This document shows, piece after piece, positions 1 to 12,713 of a stretch of DNA of 64,000 bases (its first letter is position 1; each line of letters starts with the position of its first letter). Location: contig NC_088777.1 in NCBI RefSeq assembly GCF_954871325.1, forward strand, positions 38,913,366 through 38,977,365, written 5' to 3'. The notes beneath the pieces are model-generated. The model was given only the letters and a program-made list of their open reading frames with translations. It was not told where the DNA came from and made no database searches. The stretch comes from Gordionus sp. m RMFG-2023. Lineage: Eukaryota; Nematomorpha; Gordioida; Chordodea; Parachordodidae. The translations under genes and the position numbers were made by a program.

Positions 1-3000
1 TAATAAGGTAGATACTCTATACATCATGCCGTAATACATTTCGGGAAAAATCATATTTTATTTACGGTATTTTTTTTCAGTGGAATTATTATTTTATACA
101 AATAAATTATATATTTTCTTTTAACCCTTTGGTTAAAATTTGTAAATCGTAAATTTTTATATATTTATAATTAAAAAAAAGGTATGTTATATAAATGAAT
201 AAAGTAACTTATAATGTATGTAACTAGTTATCTTTTTAGGAATGTAACTAGTAACTTTAACGTAATTTTTGACAACACTACTCATTTGAAGGTTCCAAAA
301 ATGAAACTACATCTTTAAATATAACCTTTCTTAATAGATATTTTTAATAATAATGTTCGTTAGGTGTTAGTGTTGCAAACTCTAAATGATTGTTAAAGTT
401 AAGTGATTACTAAAGTTTAGCTAATAGCGTATCTTAGATATTGTGTCGGTGTATTTTTTGACGATATTTTTAAAGGTTATATCACCTGTTCTCTGCTTCA
501 TAAAGCATTTTGTTTTCCTTCTTAAGAATTTCTTCAGATCCTCTACATACTCAAATGAACAACGGTATTTTATTTACAGTGACTTATTGAGGTCGTATAA
601 AATCGAAACTAAATTCATAATGAAGAATATCACAAATCTCAATCCCAATCGTTTTATTCACATGCAGCTTAATATCCTCTCAACTACATTCCAGGACCAT
701 TTTAGCTCTAAATTCTTCTCAGAAATGCTGCCACATGTGGTTCAACATATTTAGAGGTACTCTCGATGAAATGTTGCTTTACCTGCATCTCCAATTAAGG
801 GTTACAGGACCAGGGTACCTAGAAAGTTGCCAGATCCCACCCAGCAATAAATCAGGGATTTGTTAATGGATTTTTAAACTTATTTCATCCAAGATAATGA
901 TTTAAATTATATTTATATTTATATAAAATATGACCCTCTTCCCTTTTGTGTTTCTGTTGAGTGCTTCTTTAGCATTGTTAAACAGGTTTTAGGGGAGAGT
1001 CGTTGTTTTTTCTCTATCAGATTTAAATTTAGATTTGCTACTGTAAAAAAATAATAATACAATTTTTTTTAAAGCCCATTTTCTTTGAAATAAATAGGTA
1101 GATAAAAAAATATTATTGTTTTGATACTTTATCATCGCAAAATATAAATTGAATAAAATGGATTGAATGAATACTTATTACCCAAAAAAAGGATTAAAAT
1201 CAAAGTAGCGGCCCACCTTTTTTTAAAAAATTTGGAGCAGGAGATCAAATGGTAGAAGCAGGAGATAACTTCTTTTAAAAGGAGAGTTAATAACTCTTGT
1301 TATAACAAAAAAAAATTTAAATATTCGTTTTTCTTTAAATCAGTTCCATTAGTTATATCATACATCATAATACGCATCGCTTTTTTCGTTGTACGAAACA
1401 ACAGATTTACGCTTACACTCTCTCAATTGAATTAAAAATTTGGGGGCATCTTATGAGAGGAGGCTTTCCCAATTTTTGGACAGGCTTCAGTTACCCGTAC
1501 ATAAAAGGGTAGATATATGCAATAAAACCAGTTTTATTAGCCCGAGCTCGTCCTAGGCCCGATGGTACTTTTTCAAACATAGGTCGGTCCAGACCTTAGC
1601 CCGAATTCTTGATAAAACTTATAGACAAGAAATCTCAAACTCCAAATATTTATTTTAATTGATTATTAAATATTAATATTTAGCAATAACACTGATAATT
1701 TAATGATGATTATTTTATTTTTTTCTGTTCATTACAAAATATGATTTGAATATGAAATATTCCCCATCTCCTGATTTTTTAAAACTTTACCTATACGAAA
1801 CTCTTGTATAAGGAGACTAACTTTTACCAAAAATTTCTAACAGAAAAAATATCATTAAAACAGTCTGAGATCTCGTCAGATAAATTACTTATTTGGACAT
1901 TACTTATATCCCTCAATCCATTCATAATGCAAAAATTGGTAAAAAAATTGATAAAATAAACTTAATAACGACATCTTCAACCTATCGTTTGGTTCACAAA
2001 TAGATATTCTTCACTAGAAACATGCAAAGTTTATAAAATTATTAAGCTACAAAATTCAAGCATTCACTAATAAACAATCAGAATTCTTTAATCGAATTGA
2101 AATTTATATTATATAAACACCCCCCCCCCCTTCCCACCCCACCCAAGCATTTGAATACGATTTCTTATATTTATTTTGATAACTAGATATTTAATTATGA
2201 GTTTTAAATAGATAATTAATTTGTATTGTGTGATTTTGATTATTATTTTAAGTGGAATGACCTGGCATATATATGCTAATCTATGATTTAGATTCCATAT
2301 TTTCCCGAATTTAAAGATTATAAAGTAAAATGAAAAATCATCCTTTAAATGTTTATCAATTATCTTATACATTTTTAAAAATTAGCACTTTTACTTGCAA
2401 CCATAGCTTATGTTTAGGGCACCTGGAAGGAATGGAAATGGACCCCACTAAAAAAATATTGTAAATAGAATAACTTCAAATTCCCTTAGAAAATAGTAAA
2501 TTTTTAAACTTTCCCTATGTTATATGCAAAATATCTACTTTTAATGATTTGATTTTCATAATTATCACAATCAACCTGAAAGCCACTTATTAACAATCCT
2601 TAATGAACATGTTAATAAAATGTGATATATTTTTTTTATTATAAATTTTGGTATCCAAAGCTTTATTTCACAGTCTAATAATATTCAAGATATTAAATAG
2701 ATATAATATATTTCATAGTCACACAATAAAAGAATTTGTTTTAATCATAATCATAGCGATAAATATATGTAGGGGTATAAAAACAAGGTAAAATATATAT
2801 ATTGAAAAATATCGTTTAAACGATTTCGAAGTCGCTATATTTGACTTGGTTGTGGATACAAACGACATTCTCTTCTGGGTTTTTTGGTTGAGATATATTT
2901 TTGATGATCGAGGAAAATAATTTGGAAGTCTTAAAAGTATCATTATTGTCTCTAGATTCATCTATACAAGAAACATGCGTAATGGGATCTATATGATTAT

Positions 3001-4330
3001 ATAATATATATAAATATAAATTTTTTATTAAAATACTATATCTCTAAAAGTTTAATTGTATTTATATATCTATATTTTCAAGGAATTTTATGCTAATAAG
3101 ATATATCACCCTAATCTCGCCCTGCCCCCTCTCCCAAAATAGATGGGGTAAGTTTATCTGGAATAAAGAAAAATAAGTAAATATCCTGTGTAGATGAATC
3201 TCCCAGATTTATACTATTCACTGAGTGCAATTTTTAAAATTGAAAATAGTGATTTTATCGGAATTGAATTCCAGCATGTAAAGAGTATGTACCTTATTAA
3301 TTTAAAGCGATTTCGCTATATATTTATTATTTTATAAAAAAAATAATAACATAAAAATAACAATTTTCCAAAAGTTTTATGGGAATTCTATTCCGGTAAA
3401 ATCATATTTTTAAATTTAAAAGGCGTCCATTGGTTTAAAATTGAGAAACTTCGAATTATCACCACGGATGAATTTAGGATTAGTTCCTATTCCACATAAA
3501 CCTACAGCATATACAATATTCACGATAAACAAAATATTAAATGAAATATATATATTAAGTTAATAATCTTTTAAATAATGACTAAATAATTTTTTTAAAT
3601 CGAATAAATATTTGAATAATTTAATAGATGTTTATTTAAAATGTTTTTTTTAACGTTTTCAGAAAAAAACATTTTATTAAATGAAAGTGTAAACCCAATT
3701 TTTTTCAAAATTTGTAACTCGGTCAAGGGTCTGCAATGGATAGACCTAAGGTCCTCCAATAAAATTTATTGGCAAAAAACCTCATAATGGTGCTTTTTCA
3801 AACTTAGAATCCTTACCGCGCGTATTTGTAGTCCTAAAAATAATTTATAAATAGTTTATTAAAATGACCACTCATTAAAGTTTCTAAAATCAAATGGGAG
3901 TGGAGATAAGTTTTTCCTATATAAGCGTAAGGGTGAATTTTATCATAGTTAGAAACGAAGTTAGAAGATGAGGGTATAATTAGTAAATTAAAACCGCTTT
4001 TTAAATTTATTAACTTAGAACTATCGATTTTTAATACTTTTATAATTCTATAAAAAAATTTACCTTATATTTTTATAAATGGTAACAAAAATTTGTAATT
4101 TATTTAATGTAAAATTAGAAATAATTGTCATTTTACGATTATTATATTAGAAAAGTGTACACAACTTTAACCTCAGATAAATTTTTGAATCTTATTTGGA
4201 TAAGGTGTAAAGTTTTAAAGTTCTAAATCAATATGTTTGTATAATTTTGGGACCCTAGGAGTAATTTTATATAAAAGGTAAATGCCTATCTGAGAATTAT
4301 AAAATTGGTCTTCCGAAATTTTAACCTAAA
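1..4330. other. AT-rich intergenic DNA, no gene seen
   Basis: This stretch is low-complexity AT-rich sequence with no open frame that resembles a known protein. Short open frames at about 0.44-0.75, 2.1-2.4 and 2.7-3.0 kb have the composition of random AT-rich translation. A patch near 1540-1615 contains several GCCCG/GGCCCG boxes and resembles the dispersed GC-box repeats described at 4870, 10385 and 37575. A run of eleven C occupies 2120-2130. Confidence 0.6.
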
Positions 4331-4334
4331 TGTA

Positions 4335-5400
4335 AAATTATTAAATTTAAAAAAACCCAAAGACCTGCAAGTCCGACCCTAAATGGACCAAAAATGGCCT
4401 GATCTTAATAATTAGATATATGGGTTTAAAATTTTTTTAAATCCGGGCCAAGCTAATTTAAAAAAAATTAAATTATAGCATTTTTTTGTTATATAATATC
4501 CTTTTGCAATATCGCACTACTCCGGACCTAATTAATATTGAAAAAAACACTAAGTAACTAAAAGGTCTATATATCAATTGATCAATGGGAAATAATGTAG
4601 TGTTTAATATTTTCAAAAAAATGAAAACGTGCATAAATCTGTTAACATTAATCAAGCACAATCTAATTCACATTTATGTTTAATACGTGTTTATTAGCAA
4701 TAGCGTCACTAGAGGTGAGGTATAGCGGCTCGAGCCCCCTGAAATATTTTGATTTTTTTTATATACCAAATGTAATTTTGATAATGTTTGCAAAAAAAGG
4801 TAATTTTGAAAATAAATTAAATAATTTTTTTTGAGCTCCCTGAGATTGTAAAGGCTAGTAACGTATTAGAGATCTGTAACGCACGGCCCGAGGGCTGGGA
4901 AAATGTTTGAAAAAGTGTAACGGCCCAAACAATTTGTTTATAAATGTTTTTGGGCCTGGCCGTACAAAAAAAATCAGGCAAGGCATCTCAAATCGCTGAT
5001 TTTTAGCAAAATTTTAATAGGCCAGCCCGGGCACTAAAATGTTGTTATATTTTATTGAATTTTAAACTAATATTTGATAATAAATTACAAAATGCTTATC
5101 CTTTATATTTTAAGAGCTGTCCAACTAAAATATTAAATCTATAAATAATATGGGAAATTCACAAAAAATCAAAAAAATTATTTCTGAGATATGATCTAAG
5201 TAATAGACATTGCGAAAAAATTAAATATATATATGAATATTAAAATAGTGATGGCAGGAACAAAAATTTAAGAGACCGGAGAGAATTTTTCCTAAAATTT
5301 TAAAGAGCAGGTCCTGTATTTCTAAAATTTTAACAGGCCAGGATGGGTAAATTTTTCACGAGTCGGGCAACTTGTGAAACTAGGCTGAGATTTGTTCCCT
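4335..5400. repeat. Cluster of decayed GGGCC-box dispersed repeats
   Basis: Blocks at about 4360-4450, 4870-5050 and 5265-5395 carry phrases such as GGGCCTGGCC, GCCCGGGC and CGAGTCGGGC separated by A/T runs. The block at 4990-5015 has CTCAAATCGCTGATTTTTAG. It can be aligned by eye with the core GAAATCGCCATTATTAGC of the better preserved copies at 10.4 and 37.7 kb, so these are probably older copies of one family. A small inverted pair (CGTCACTAG near 4704, CGTTACTAG on the other strand near 4863) may mark a separate ~160-bp MITE. No coding capacity is seen. Confidence 0.45.
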
Positions 5401-5917
5401 ATTATGAACTATAATACCCACTGCCGAATATTAATTTACTAATATATATTGTATATAGTTTTTTTTTCAAGCATCTATTCAAACATTGGGTATGAAATAT
5501 AGGGAATATTTCATTACACATGTGTATTCTTAAAAACAAAGTTGCTGAATTATTAGTAACAAATCCGTAAATCTGATTTATTTTCCCTGATAAATTAATT
5601 TTTTACGTGGAATATAATATAAATGACATAAACTCACACCTCAATTTTATATTGTAACCGCGATTTATAATTATGATTACATATTCTTTTAATGTAACAA
5701 AGCTTAATAAATTTGCAATAAAATTATAACATAAGATTTCTAAAAATTCTGTACAATCCATATTCGTCATTTGATAATTTAATTATTGATTTTTTTTTTT
5801 AAAATGAATGTATATGCATTATATTCTAAAAGTTTCTGAAATTAAAAACAAAATACCATCTCAATAAAAGTTTATTTTGTTTTATAGAAAATGCTTTATA
5901 GCTAAATTATCTAAAGG

Positions 5918-6001
5918 TATAACTACTAGTTTACAAACTAGCTAGAGGCGTAGCTAAAGCAAGTTAAAAACTAGTTTGAAGCATATTTAAGTTAGTTTAC
6001 A
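5918..6001. repeat. Left part of ~33-bp minisatellite interrupted by hAT
   Basis: Degenerate units built from TAGCTAGAGGC, AACTAGTTT and AAGC motifs. The same unit family resumes at 8272 on the far side of the hAT element, so the transposon appears to have landed inside a pre-existing tandem array. Confidence 0.6.
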
Positions 6002-8271
6002 CAGGAGCGGACTGGCCATAAGACCCGGTGGGCATTTTGCCCACAAGGCCATAAGAAAATGTCGATTTTTGAGGCCAATCAGAGTAAAATATCAAAATAG
6101 AGGCGATTAGAAAAAAATTATTATTATGTTCACATTATTTTCTCTTATCATTTATTTATTTTTAATTATCTCTATGATTTGAATATCACATTCCTTGAGA
6201 ATTGTCATGTCGTTTACTATATTTTAATGCTTAATATATCAATAACGTCGCTTGACACTACACTTCATTACCACGTTCTTTCTTTGTTTTTTTTAAATGA
6301 AGTGTAAACGTTTTCGTTTAAGTAGAGTGAAAGCTAAGTTTTGATTAATTTATTATATTATATTCTTATACATTCATTTATTGTAGAAATAATATAGCAA
6401 ACATTTCTTGATCTTAATTCATTGAAATCAAATAAAATCCAGGTCGATAAATCAGATAAAAGGATGGATGCTTGGATGAAACAGAATAATTTATCTAGCC
6501 AAAATAAGTTGAGAAGGCTGCAAAAAATAGGTGAGTTAAGGTGGTGGACACGTGAAAAAGTCCTTGGATATATGGTATAGAGAGTATGTAAATTTAAGAC
6601 TCTAAGTACAGCTATAATATATTTCGAAATTTTTAAAATAATGAGGCCATTGTCATATCTTCAAACTAAAAAATTAGGTACTTTGTCAGCATGGAAAATG
6701 AAAGAAGATGCTAAATCTTCTGTATCATCGATTATTACATCGATTCAAAATAAAGCAATAAAATGGCTGCTAATTTAAATGAAACATTTTCATATTTTAG
6801 CTACTGGAGAGTATCTGAGTACAAAATGCTCTGTAAAAAGATCAAATAGGACGAGCGAAGAGAATATATAGTGAGAAATGCCAAGATGAACGTCCTCAAG
6901 AATCGATTGACCTTTATAGGTTCGAACTATTTCGTCCTATAATTGATCAAATTCCACTTTCTGCAAATTGAGAGCTTATCTTGAATGTGCAATATTTGCG
7001 TCCAAGACATTTTGATGAAATCAATAGTAAAGATATTTCTGAAAAGACTTTGGAAAAACTGGCACAATTGGCATATATATTGAGTGTTGAATTTCATAAC
7101 TAATTATGTTCATTTGCCAGTGTAATCACATGTACAAGTGAGGAGTCAAATGAAGAAGATGGAATGTTACAATATGAAAATAAATCAGAGTATAATAATA
7201 AATGTATATGCGTGTATAATTCTTAAAATATACAATATGCATACAAGTGACACTAATTTATTTTTGGCATATGAATACATTTTAACTTTATCATTTACGC
7301 AGGATAATTGCGAGAAAGCATTTAGTAAATTAAAAATTATAAAAATAAGCTGGGAGCTAATATTGACCAAGAAAAATTAGAAGCGTTTTTAATGATGAAA
7401 GTTGAACGAGAACTATTAGCGTTAGTGTTGTTAAACGGCTCGTTTTGAGCCGATTTTTAAAAACGGCTAACTCAATATTTTAGCCAGAAAAATATTGCCT
7501 AAACCTCAAGATTTCTATAATATATGTGTATGACCCTTGTTCCTTCTATGAGCAAAATCTTCCAGCTTGGGTAATATTTTTCTGGATGAAGTATTGAGTT
7601 AGCCGTTTTTAAAAATTGGCTCAAAACGAGCCGTTTAACAACACTAATTAGCGTAGATTGAACTAGAAGATATTTCTGTATATTTGCGCAAAGGTTCAAA
7701 GTTAATGAGAGATTTATTAACGTAAAATTATATATTTTCTTAATTCTTTTATTAAAATCTTATTAATATTATTGATCGGTGCCTGATTTTATAAAAGTGC
7801 AGCAATTTTATTCTCTGTAATATTGTATAACTGCAATAATTTTATATTTATAATTAATTGATTTAATATATTGAGTATGCATTTTTTTTTGTATTTAACA
7901 TGTGATGATTTGATTTTATAGTGCAATATCGTTGTAAATCTAATATAAAATATATATTTTAGATGAATATTATTTTATATAGGTAATGAATATGATTTTT
8001 ATGCTTTTTTTTTAAATAAAATATATGATTATCGTATAATACTATTCTTTTTTTTTTTTACTAAAAATGTAAAACGTTTGAACTTATTTTCAAAAAATAA
8101 GAAGTTATAAAATCATGTAAATCAAAGAAGCCATTTAAGGGAACCAGGTTGAAGACTGGGCAAAAGCGGGCCGAAGGCCCGCAAAAAGGGGGCATATGGG
8201 CGAAGCCCCCATATAAATGAGGCCGCTATAAAAAATGCCCACGAGGCCGTAGTGTCGCCAGTCCGCCCCTG
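6002..8271 (+). mobile_element. Decayed hAT DNA transposon (CAGGGGCGGACTGG-type TIR)
   Basis: The ends are terminal inverted repeats. The left end reads CAGGAGCGGACTGGCC and the right end, read on the other strand, reads CAGGGGCGGACTGGC. Inside, plus-strand fragments match hAT transposase. Around 6465-6580 is a basic, Trp-rich stretch (MDAWMKQNN, then ELRWWTREK). Around 6890-7110 are LYRFELFRPIIDQ and LRPRHFDEINSKDIS. At 7308-7415 is the C-terminal dimerisation block (CEKAFSKLKIIK, then IDQEKLEAFLMMKVEREL). Frames change and stops occur between fragments, so it is inactive. A younger MITE splits its 3' coding end. The right ~110 bp holds two very stable hairpins. An 8-bp target duplication is not clear. 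Family hAT is secure; the subfamily is inferred from the TIR. Confidence 0.85.
7423..7646. mobile_element. 224-bp hAT-type MITE, nested, perfect 8-bp TSD
   Basis: The ends TAGTGTTGTTAAACGG and CCGTTTAACAACACTA are perfect inverses, and the inverted similarity runs inward for roughly 80 bp. The element is flanked by ATTAGCGT at 7415-7422 and again at 7647-7654, a perfect 8-bp target duplication as expected for hAT transposition. It sits in the last part of the older hAT transposase frame, just after the codons for ERELLA. It has no coding potential; its internal open frames are palindrome artefacts. Related copies lie at 22693, 34771 and, more distantly, 26727. Confidence 0.92.
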
Positions 8272-8575
8272 TTTTCAATCAGCTATTTTATAAATTTGTA
8301 AAAACCTTGACTGTAACAACTAGTTTAAAAGTTATTAGAAGCTTGGTTATATAGCTGGCTTAAAACTAACTAAATGATTAGTTATAACTAGTTTAAAAAC
8401 TATCTGGAGACTTGTTTATTGTTAATAACTAGCTAGAATAGCTAAATATTTGGATATAGCTAGTTGAAAAATTAACTAGAGGCTTATCTATATCTAATTA
8501 AAAAATTAACTAGAGGCTTATCTATATCTAGTTTAAATTAGTTAGAACTTGGCTATAGTTCGAAAACTGGAAAGG
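8272..8575. repeat. ~33-bp degenerate minisatellite
   Basis: Repeated units contain AACTAGAGGCTTATCTATAT followed by CTAGTTTAAA or CTAATTAAAA. Two neighbouring units at about 8470-8540 are nearly identical with a period near 33 bp, and more degenerate units extend left to the hAT boundary. It continues the array seen at 5918-6001. Confidence 0.7.
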
Positions 8576-10384
8576 CTTGTGTATATTTTATAAATAATTA
8601 TTTAATAATTGGAAATAATTAAATATGTTAAAATCTACGCGACATACTTAGTAATCGAAATAAGAATCTAGTACCCACTTTTAAAATTTTTATAAACCAA
8701 TTTTCAAATTTTCATAAACCGGTTCTAACAAAATGGCAAATAATTAATATATATGTATAGATGTTGTGTTATTAATTTTGTAGGGTTTACATATTGTTTA
8801 ATTTTTTTTTGAAATTTAACATAATTGTCAAATTTTGAGAACCAAAACACATAATTTGAAATTTCAAATATTTAGAACAGGAATTTTATAGTCCAAGTTT
8901 CAAATGTGATTTTCAATTTTTATAAAATGAAATATTTTTTTATTTTATAATTGTAACTAAATTACAATTTATTTAAATAATAAAATATTTTACAATTTCT
9001 AAGAATAAATCATTCATCAAAAATTATCCAAATAATTTCTTATGACAAGATAATATCTTTTTTTTATAAAAAGTCTTTAAATAAGGAGAGAAATTCGAAA
9101 CATATGAAATTAACTCGGAATATCTTAAGTTAAAAATATCCTAATGTATCAAAAATAAGCAGTGTGAACATAAATCTTGATAAAAAGTCTGAATATTTAT
9201 ATATCTCTTGAGGTTCTTGGTTAATTCAACAAGATCTATATTTAATATGAAAAGAAACTCGGTAATGCATGAATAATCCCACATGAAAAATCTTCTTCGA
9301 TGTCAAGAAGTCATAGTGGTCCCATATGGACGTAAGTTTTTAAGAAGTGAAAGACCTGTGTGTTCGATATTAATTGGAAAGCTAGCGTTATTCAGTGTTA
9401 TAGCTATAAATGTTTTGATTGTTTGCTATAGGGCACAGGATACTATCAGCTGCATTCAAGCAAGATAAACAATGTCTACCTTTAATCAACTGGTGTGAAA
9501 CATCTAGCACAGTGATGTATCCGTATAATATATCATCCTAAACGAGGGCCAACCTCAATTCTTACATCATCCCTTAAAAACATCATTAAACTTTGAATGG
9601 TGTATAGATATAAGATAAAATAAAATTATAAGTCCCCTTCAAATATTAAGAAATAAGCTTTCCACTAAGGTATTGGCAAAACATATTACACTAGAAGATA
9701 GATATAGGGGAATACTAAAATACTGTGATAAATATCATATTATATATAGTCCATATTATCTCAACATTTTACAAAATTTGGGGAAAATTATCGAGTTACT
9801 ATAAAAAATATGATCAACCATACATAGGAAGTGTGAAATATAAACACAAACTATTTCCACGATTAATTAAATGGTTCTTTTTTTGCAATTAATCTAATTA
9901 TATGAATTTGAGTTACAACCCTGCTAAATATTCTTTGACACATTAGATGATTTTAGAGAACAAAAGGTTTATTTTAATTATATATAATGAAGATTTATAC
10001 TTTTGATTAATTTCTATATAAAATAGAGGATATGGAGGAGGGTGGGGGTATTCAGATGCCATGAATTTTTAAAGTTCATTTCAAAATTTTAGAAATATAC
10101 TACACCGATTTCTCATTTATATGCCAAAAACCAATGTTCAAATTATTTTACAATTTAGGATTTCTTTAATAAAGTTATTATATTCTAAAAACTGTAAATG
10201 TCCAACTTTTAAAAATAAACCTTAGTTTCGTTTTATAATGCTATAAATGGTGTAGATAAAATATATTAATATCGATTTGAGATGACACATTAGATTCGAA
10301 TGGAGAATTTGCTTTTTATTTTCATTATATTTTCAAATAATAATAAATGTATGATATTTTTTAAATGAGTTATTGAAATCATGC
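8576..10384. other. AT-rich intergenic DNA
   Basis: Mostly AT-rich sequence without recognisable genes or repeats. The exception is 9283-9541, which has a less AT-biased composition and a plausible short GT-AG intron (see findings). I do not call a gene there. Confidence 0.5.
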
Positions 10385-10590
10385 AGGCCCGGCCCTAAGC
10401 CCGGGTATTTTAAATATTCTTGGGCTGGGCCCTAAAAAATTTTAAAAACATACCCTGGTCGGACCCAATATTTTAGTACCAAATATTTTAAATCGCCATT
10501 ATTATCTATAAAAATTAAAAATAGAAATAATATAACTTAAAAAAAACCGGACAGGCCTGGAAATTTTTTCAAAAAAATGTTGGCTGCACT
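10385..10590. repeat. GGGCC-family dispersed repeat copy
   Basis: Begins with GCAGGCCCGGCCCTAAGCCC, then A/T runs. It contains TTTTAAATCGCCATTATTAT and ends with ACCGGACAGGCCTGG. Both the order and the core sequence match the two tandem units at 37.63-37.89 kb. No coding frame is seen. It lies immediately left of the hAT element that starts at 10615. Confidence 0.7.
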
Positions 10591-10614
10591 AATTTAAAAA
10601 TTAAGAATAATAAC

Positions 10615-12713
10615 AGAGGTGGGCGCAGACTTAATTTTTATTCACGGCCCACCCACTCACGGTGGCAATAAAAAAATTCACGTCCATTCACGCTTACCAC
10701 TAAAAAATTTTCGACCCGACCCACCCGCTCACGAAAGGCTATTTTGATTTACGCCCATCACGCCCGAAAATTCACGGCGTTTTTAAACTATTGCTATAAT
10801 TTTACAATTTTTTGAATTCATTCTATTTATTTCTCTAATTTCATAATCCATATTAATAACAAAAAATAAATACAATCTAGAAATCGAAATTTTTATAGAA
10901 GAATGCCCATCTTTTTTATTTCAATTGTGTACGCCTTTCCTTTAATTAGCGATTGGCTATAGAAAATAACTTTTCACTAGAAGCCCAACTTGCTGGGGCT
11001 AACAAAAAATTGCTCGCTGATTTTCTCAAAAAGGAAATAAATTTTCCTGCTTCCAAAACTTCAAAATATTGTCTTGTTATTTGTCTTGTGAGCGATGAAT
11101 CTTTTAAGTTTATCCTCACCGCTTTCATCGGTAGATATTGATGCTTCATCAGAATTATCTAAAAATTCTCTAAATTTTTTATTTAAAATATACCATTTTT
11201 TATGAGTGTAGGATGAATTAGGAAAGTTATAAATGATAGTTGGTATTGACCAATTAGAATTTAAGGGTTTTTATGAGTTTAGGATAAATTAGAAAAGCTT
11301 TAAAGATAGTTAGCATTGACTTATACATATCATCTAATTTTATATCATTTCGTATTTTTAAGGTTGTTTTATATATATCATCCTTCTTCTATTAAAAACT
11401 TTAGACTTTTGAAATTCGGATCTAAAATTAAGCCTACCTTATGTAGTGGTTGCATAGTTCTGTTTTCTAAGGTTTTGATTATTATTGTATCACGTTCAGA
11501 TGGTTAACAAAATTTTACAAATTTTTGTTTCCATAATAAGCTTCATTTATTGTGGGACGAGAATCTGCGCTCAGATTATCCCAGCATTCTTTAAATATTG
11601 ATTAAAATTTATCTAACTCGTTTATGATGTTAATATCAATTGTGGCTAATCTATTAAATTCTTGCTTGCTAAACATGTGCCCCTGTATTTTAGAATATAA
11701 TTTTAAGAAATTATGTATCACAATCTCGTTATTACATCTTGTTCAAGAGTGTGGCTTAGCTTGTTATTAGCTGTAGATTGTTTGAAATATTGAACTATTT
11801 TTTTTACACCATTTATAGGCTATTTCAATTAAACAATTGTCAAAAATATATGCATAATGTTATTTAGCATATGGCATATACATGCTTAAGTTTCGTCATC
11901 TTTGAATGCACTTATAAGATTTGCTCCGTTATCAGTAACACAACTATATATTTATTTAAATAATTTTCTACTTCTGTGTATTCTTCTAAAATTGAATTGA
12001 CTACACTTTTAATATTGACGTCTGCTTTCATTTCCCTTGTGGCCAAAATAAGTATTTTTAATTCAAAATCCTTAATGATAATATGTAATGTAATGGTTAA
12101 AAATTTTATAGTCATCCGTCCAAAAATTAGTGGTTATGGACAAGTAATTATTATTTATCATGCTTTTAATCTTAATTTTAATTTCATCGTATATTTCTGG
12201 AGCTAAGTATTTATGAGAGTTTTCCGGCTCACAAGTATATCTTTTATTTTTTTTTGTACATATGTAACACCAACATTTATTAACTCTTGACCTAACTTAT
12301 AAAATCCTTCACTTTCGATCTTTAAAAATAAAATATAACTGACTTTTCTGTAAAAGGGTTAAGGAAAATTTAGCAAAAAGTCTAGCGATAAAAAACCTAA
12401 AAATAGAACTAAGGCATAATACCGGATTTGTTTATAAAATGCGGAAGATATTTTGTTTTCAAAAATTATTCTTTTTTAAAAAAGAACTCAAATAGATCAG
12501 AAAATATATATTATAATTATAAAATAGCAAATAAAAAAACAATTTTAAAAATTAAAATTTTCGTGATTCAAAAATTTATGTTCACGCCCGATAACGCCCG
12601 GGAAAAAATTAGGAAGGCCCGACACGCCCAGTCACGCCTAATAATTTAAAATTTATTTACACTCACGCCGTGACACGGGGTCACGCGTAGTTTCACGGCC
12701 AGCGCCCATCTCT
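10615..12713 (-). mobile_element. Decayed hAT transposon with CACGCC-rich ends
   Basis: The left end AGAGGTGGGCGC and the right end (other strand) AGAGATGGGCGC form inverted repeats. Both are directly flanked by AATAAC (10609-10614 and 12714-12719); allowing one mismatch and shifting one base gives an 8-bp duplication. Both subterminal regions are packed with CACGCCC/CACGGCC motifs, a usual place for hAT transposase-binding repeats. The transposase runs on the minus strand. At 11912-12115 are FLTITLHIIIKDFEL, ILATREMKADVNI and a VENYLNKYIVV stretch. Near 11750-11830 a V-K-IVQYFKQS segment can be read. At 10946-11149 is the dimerisation block with LLAPASWASSEKLFSIANR. Several stops and frame changes interrupt it, so it is dead. 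Confidence 0.88.

Noticed and set aside
2109-2372. 87-codon open frame on the minus strand
   Set aside because: It runs through a C11 tract and simple AT-rich DNA. Its Gly-rich and Ile/Lys-rich translation is compositional.
7138-7380. Separate 80-codon protein gene
   Set aside because: Its C-terminal part is the hAT dimerisation block and the remainder is random-looking AT-rich translation. It is a shadow of the decayed transposase.
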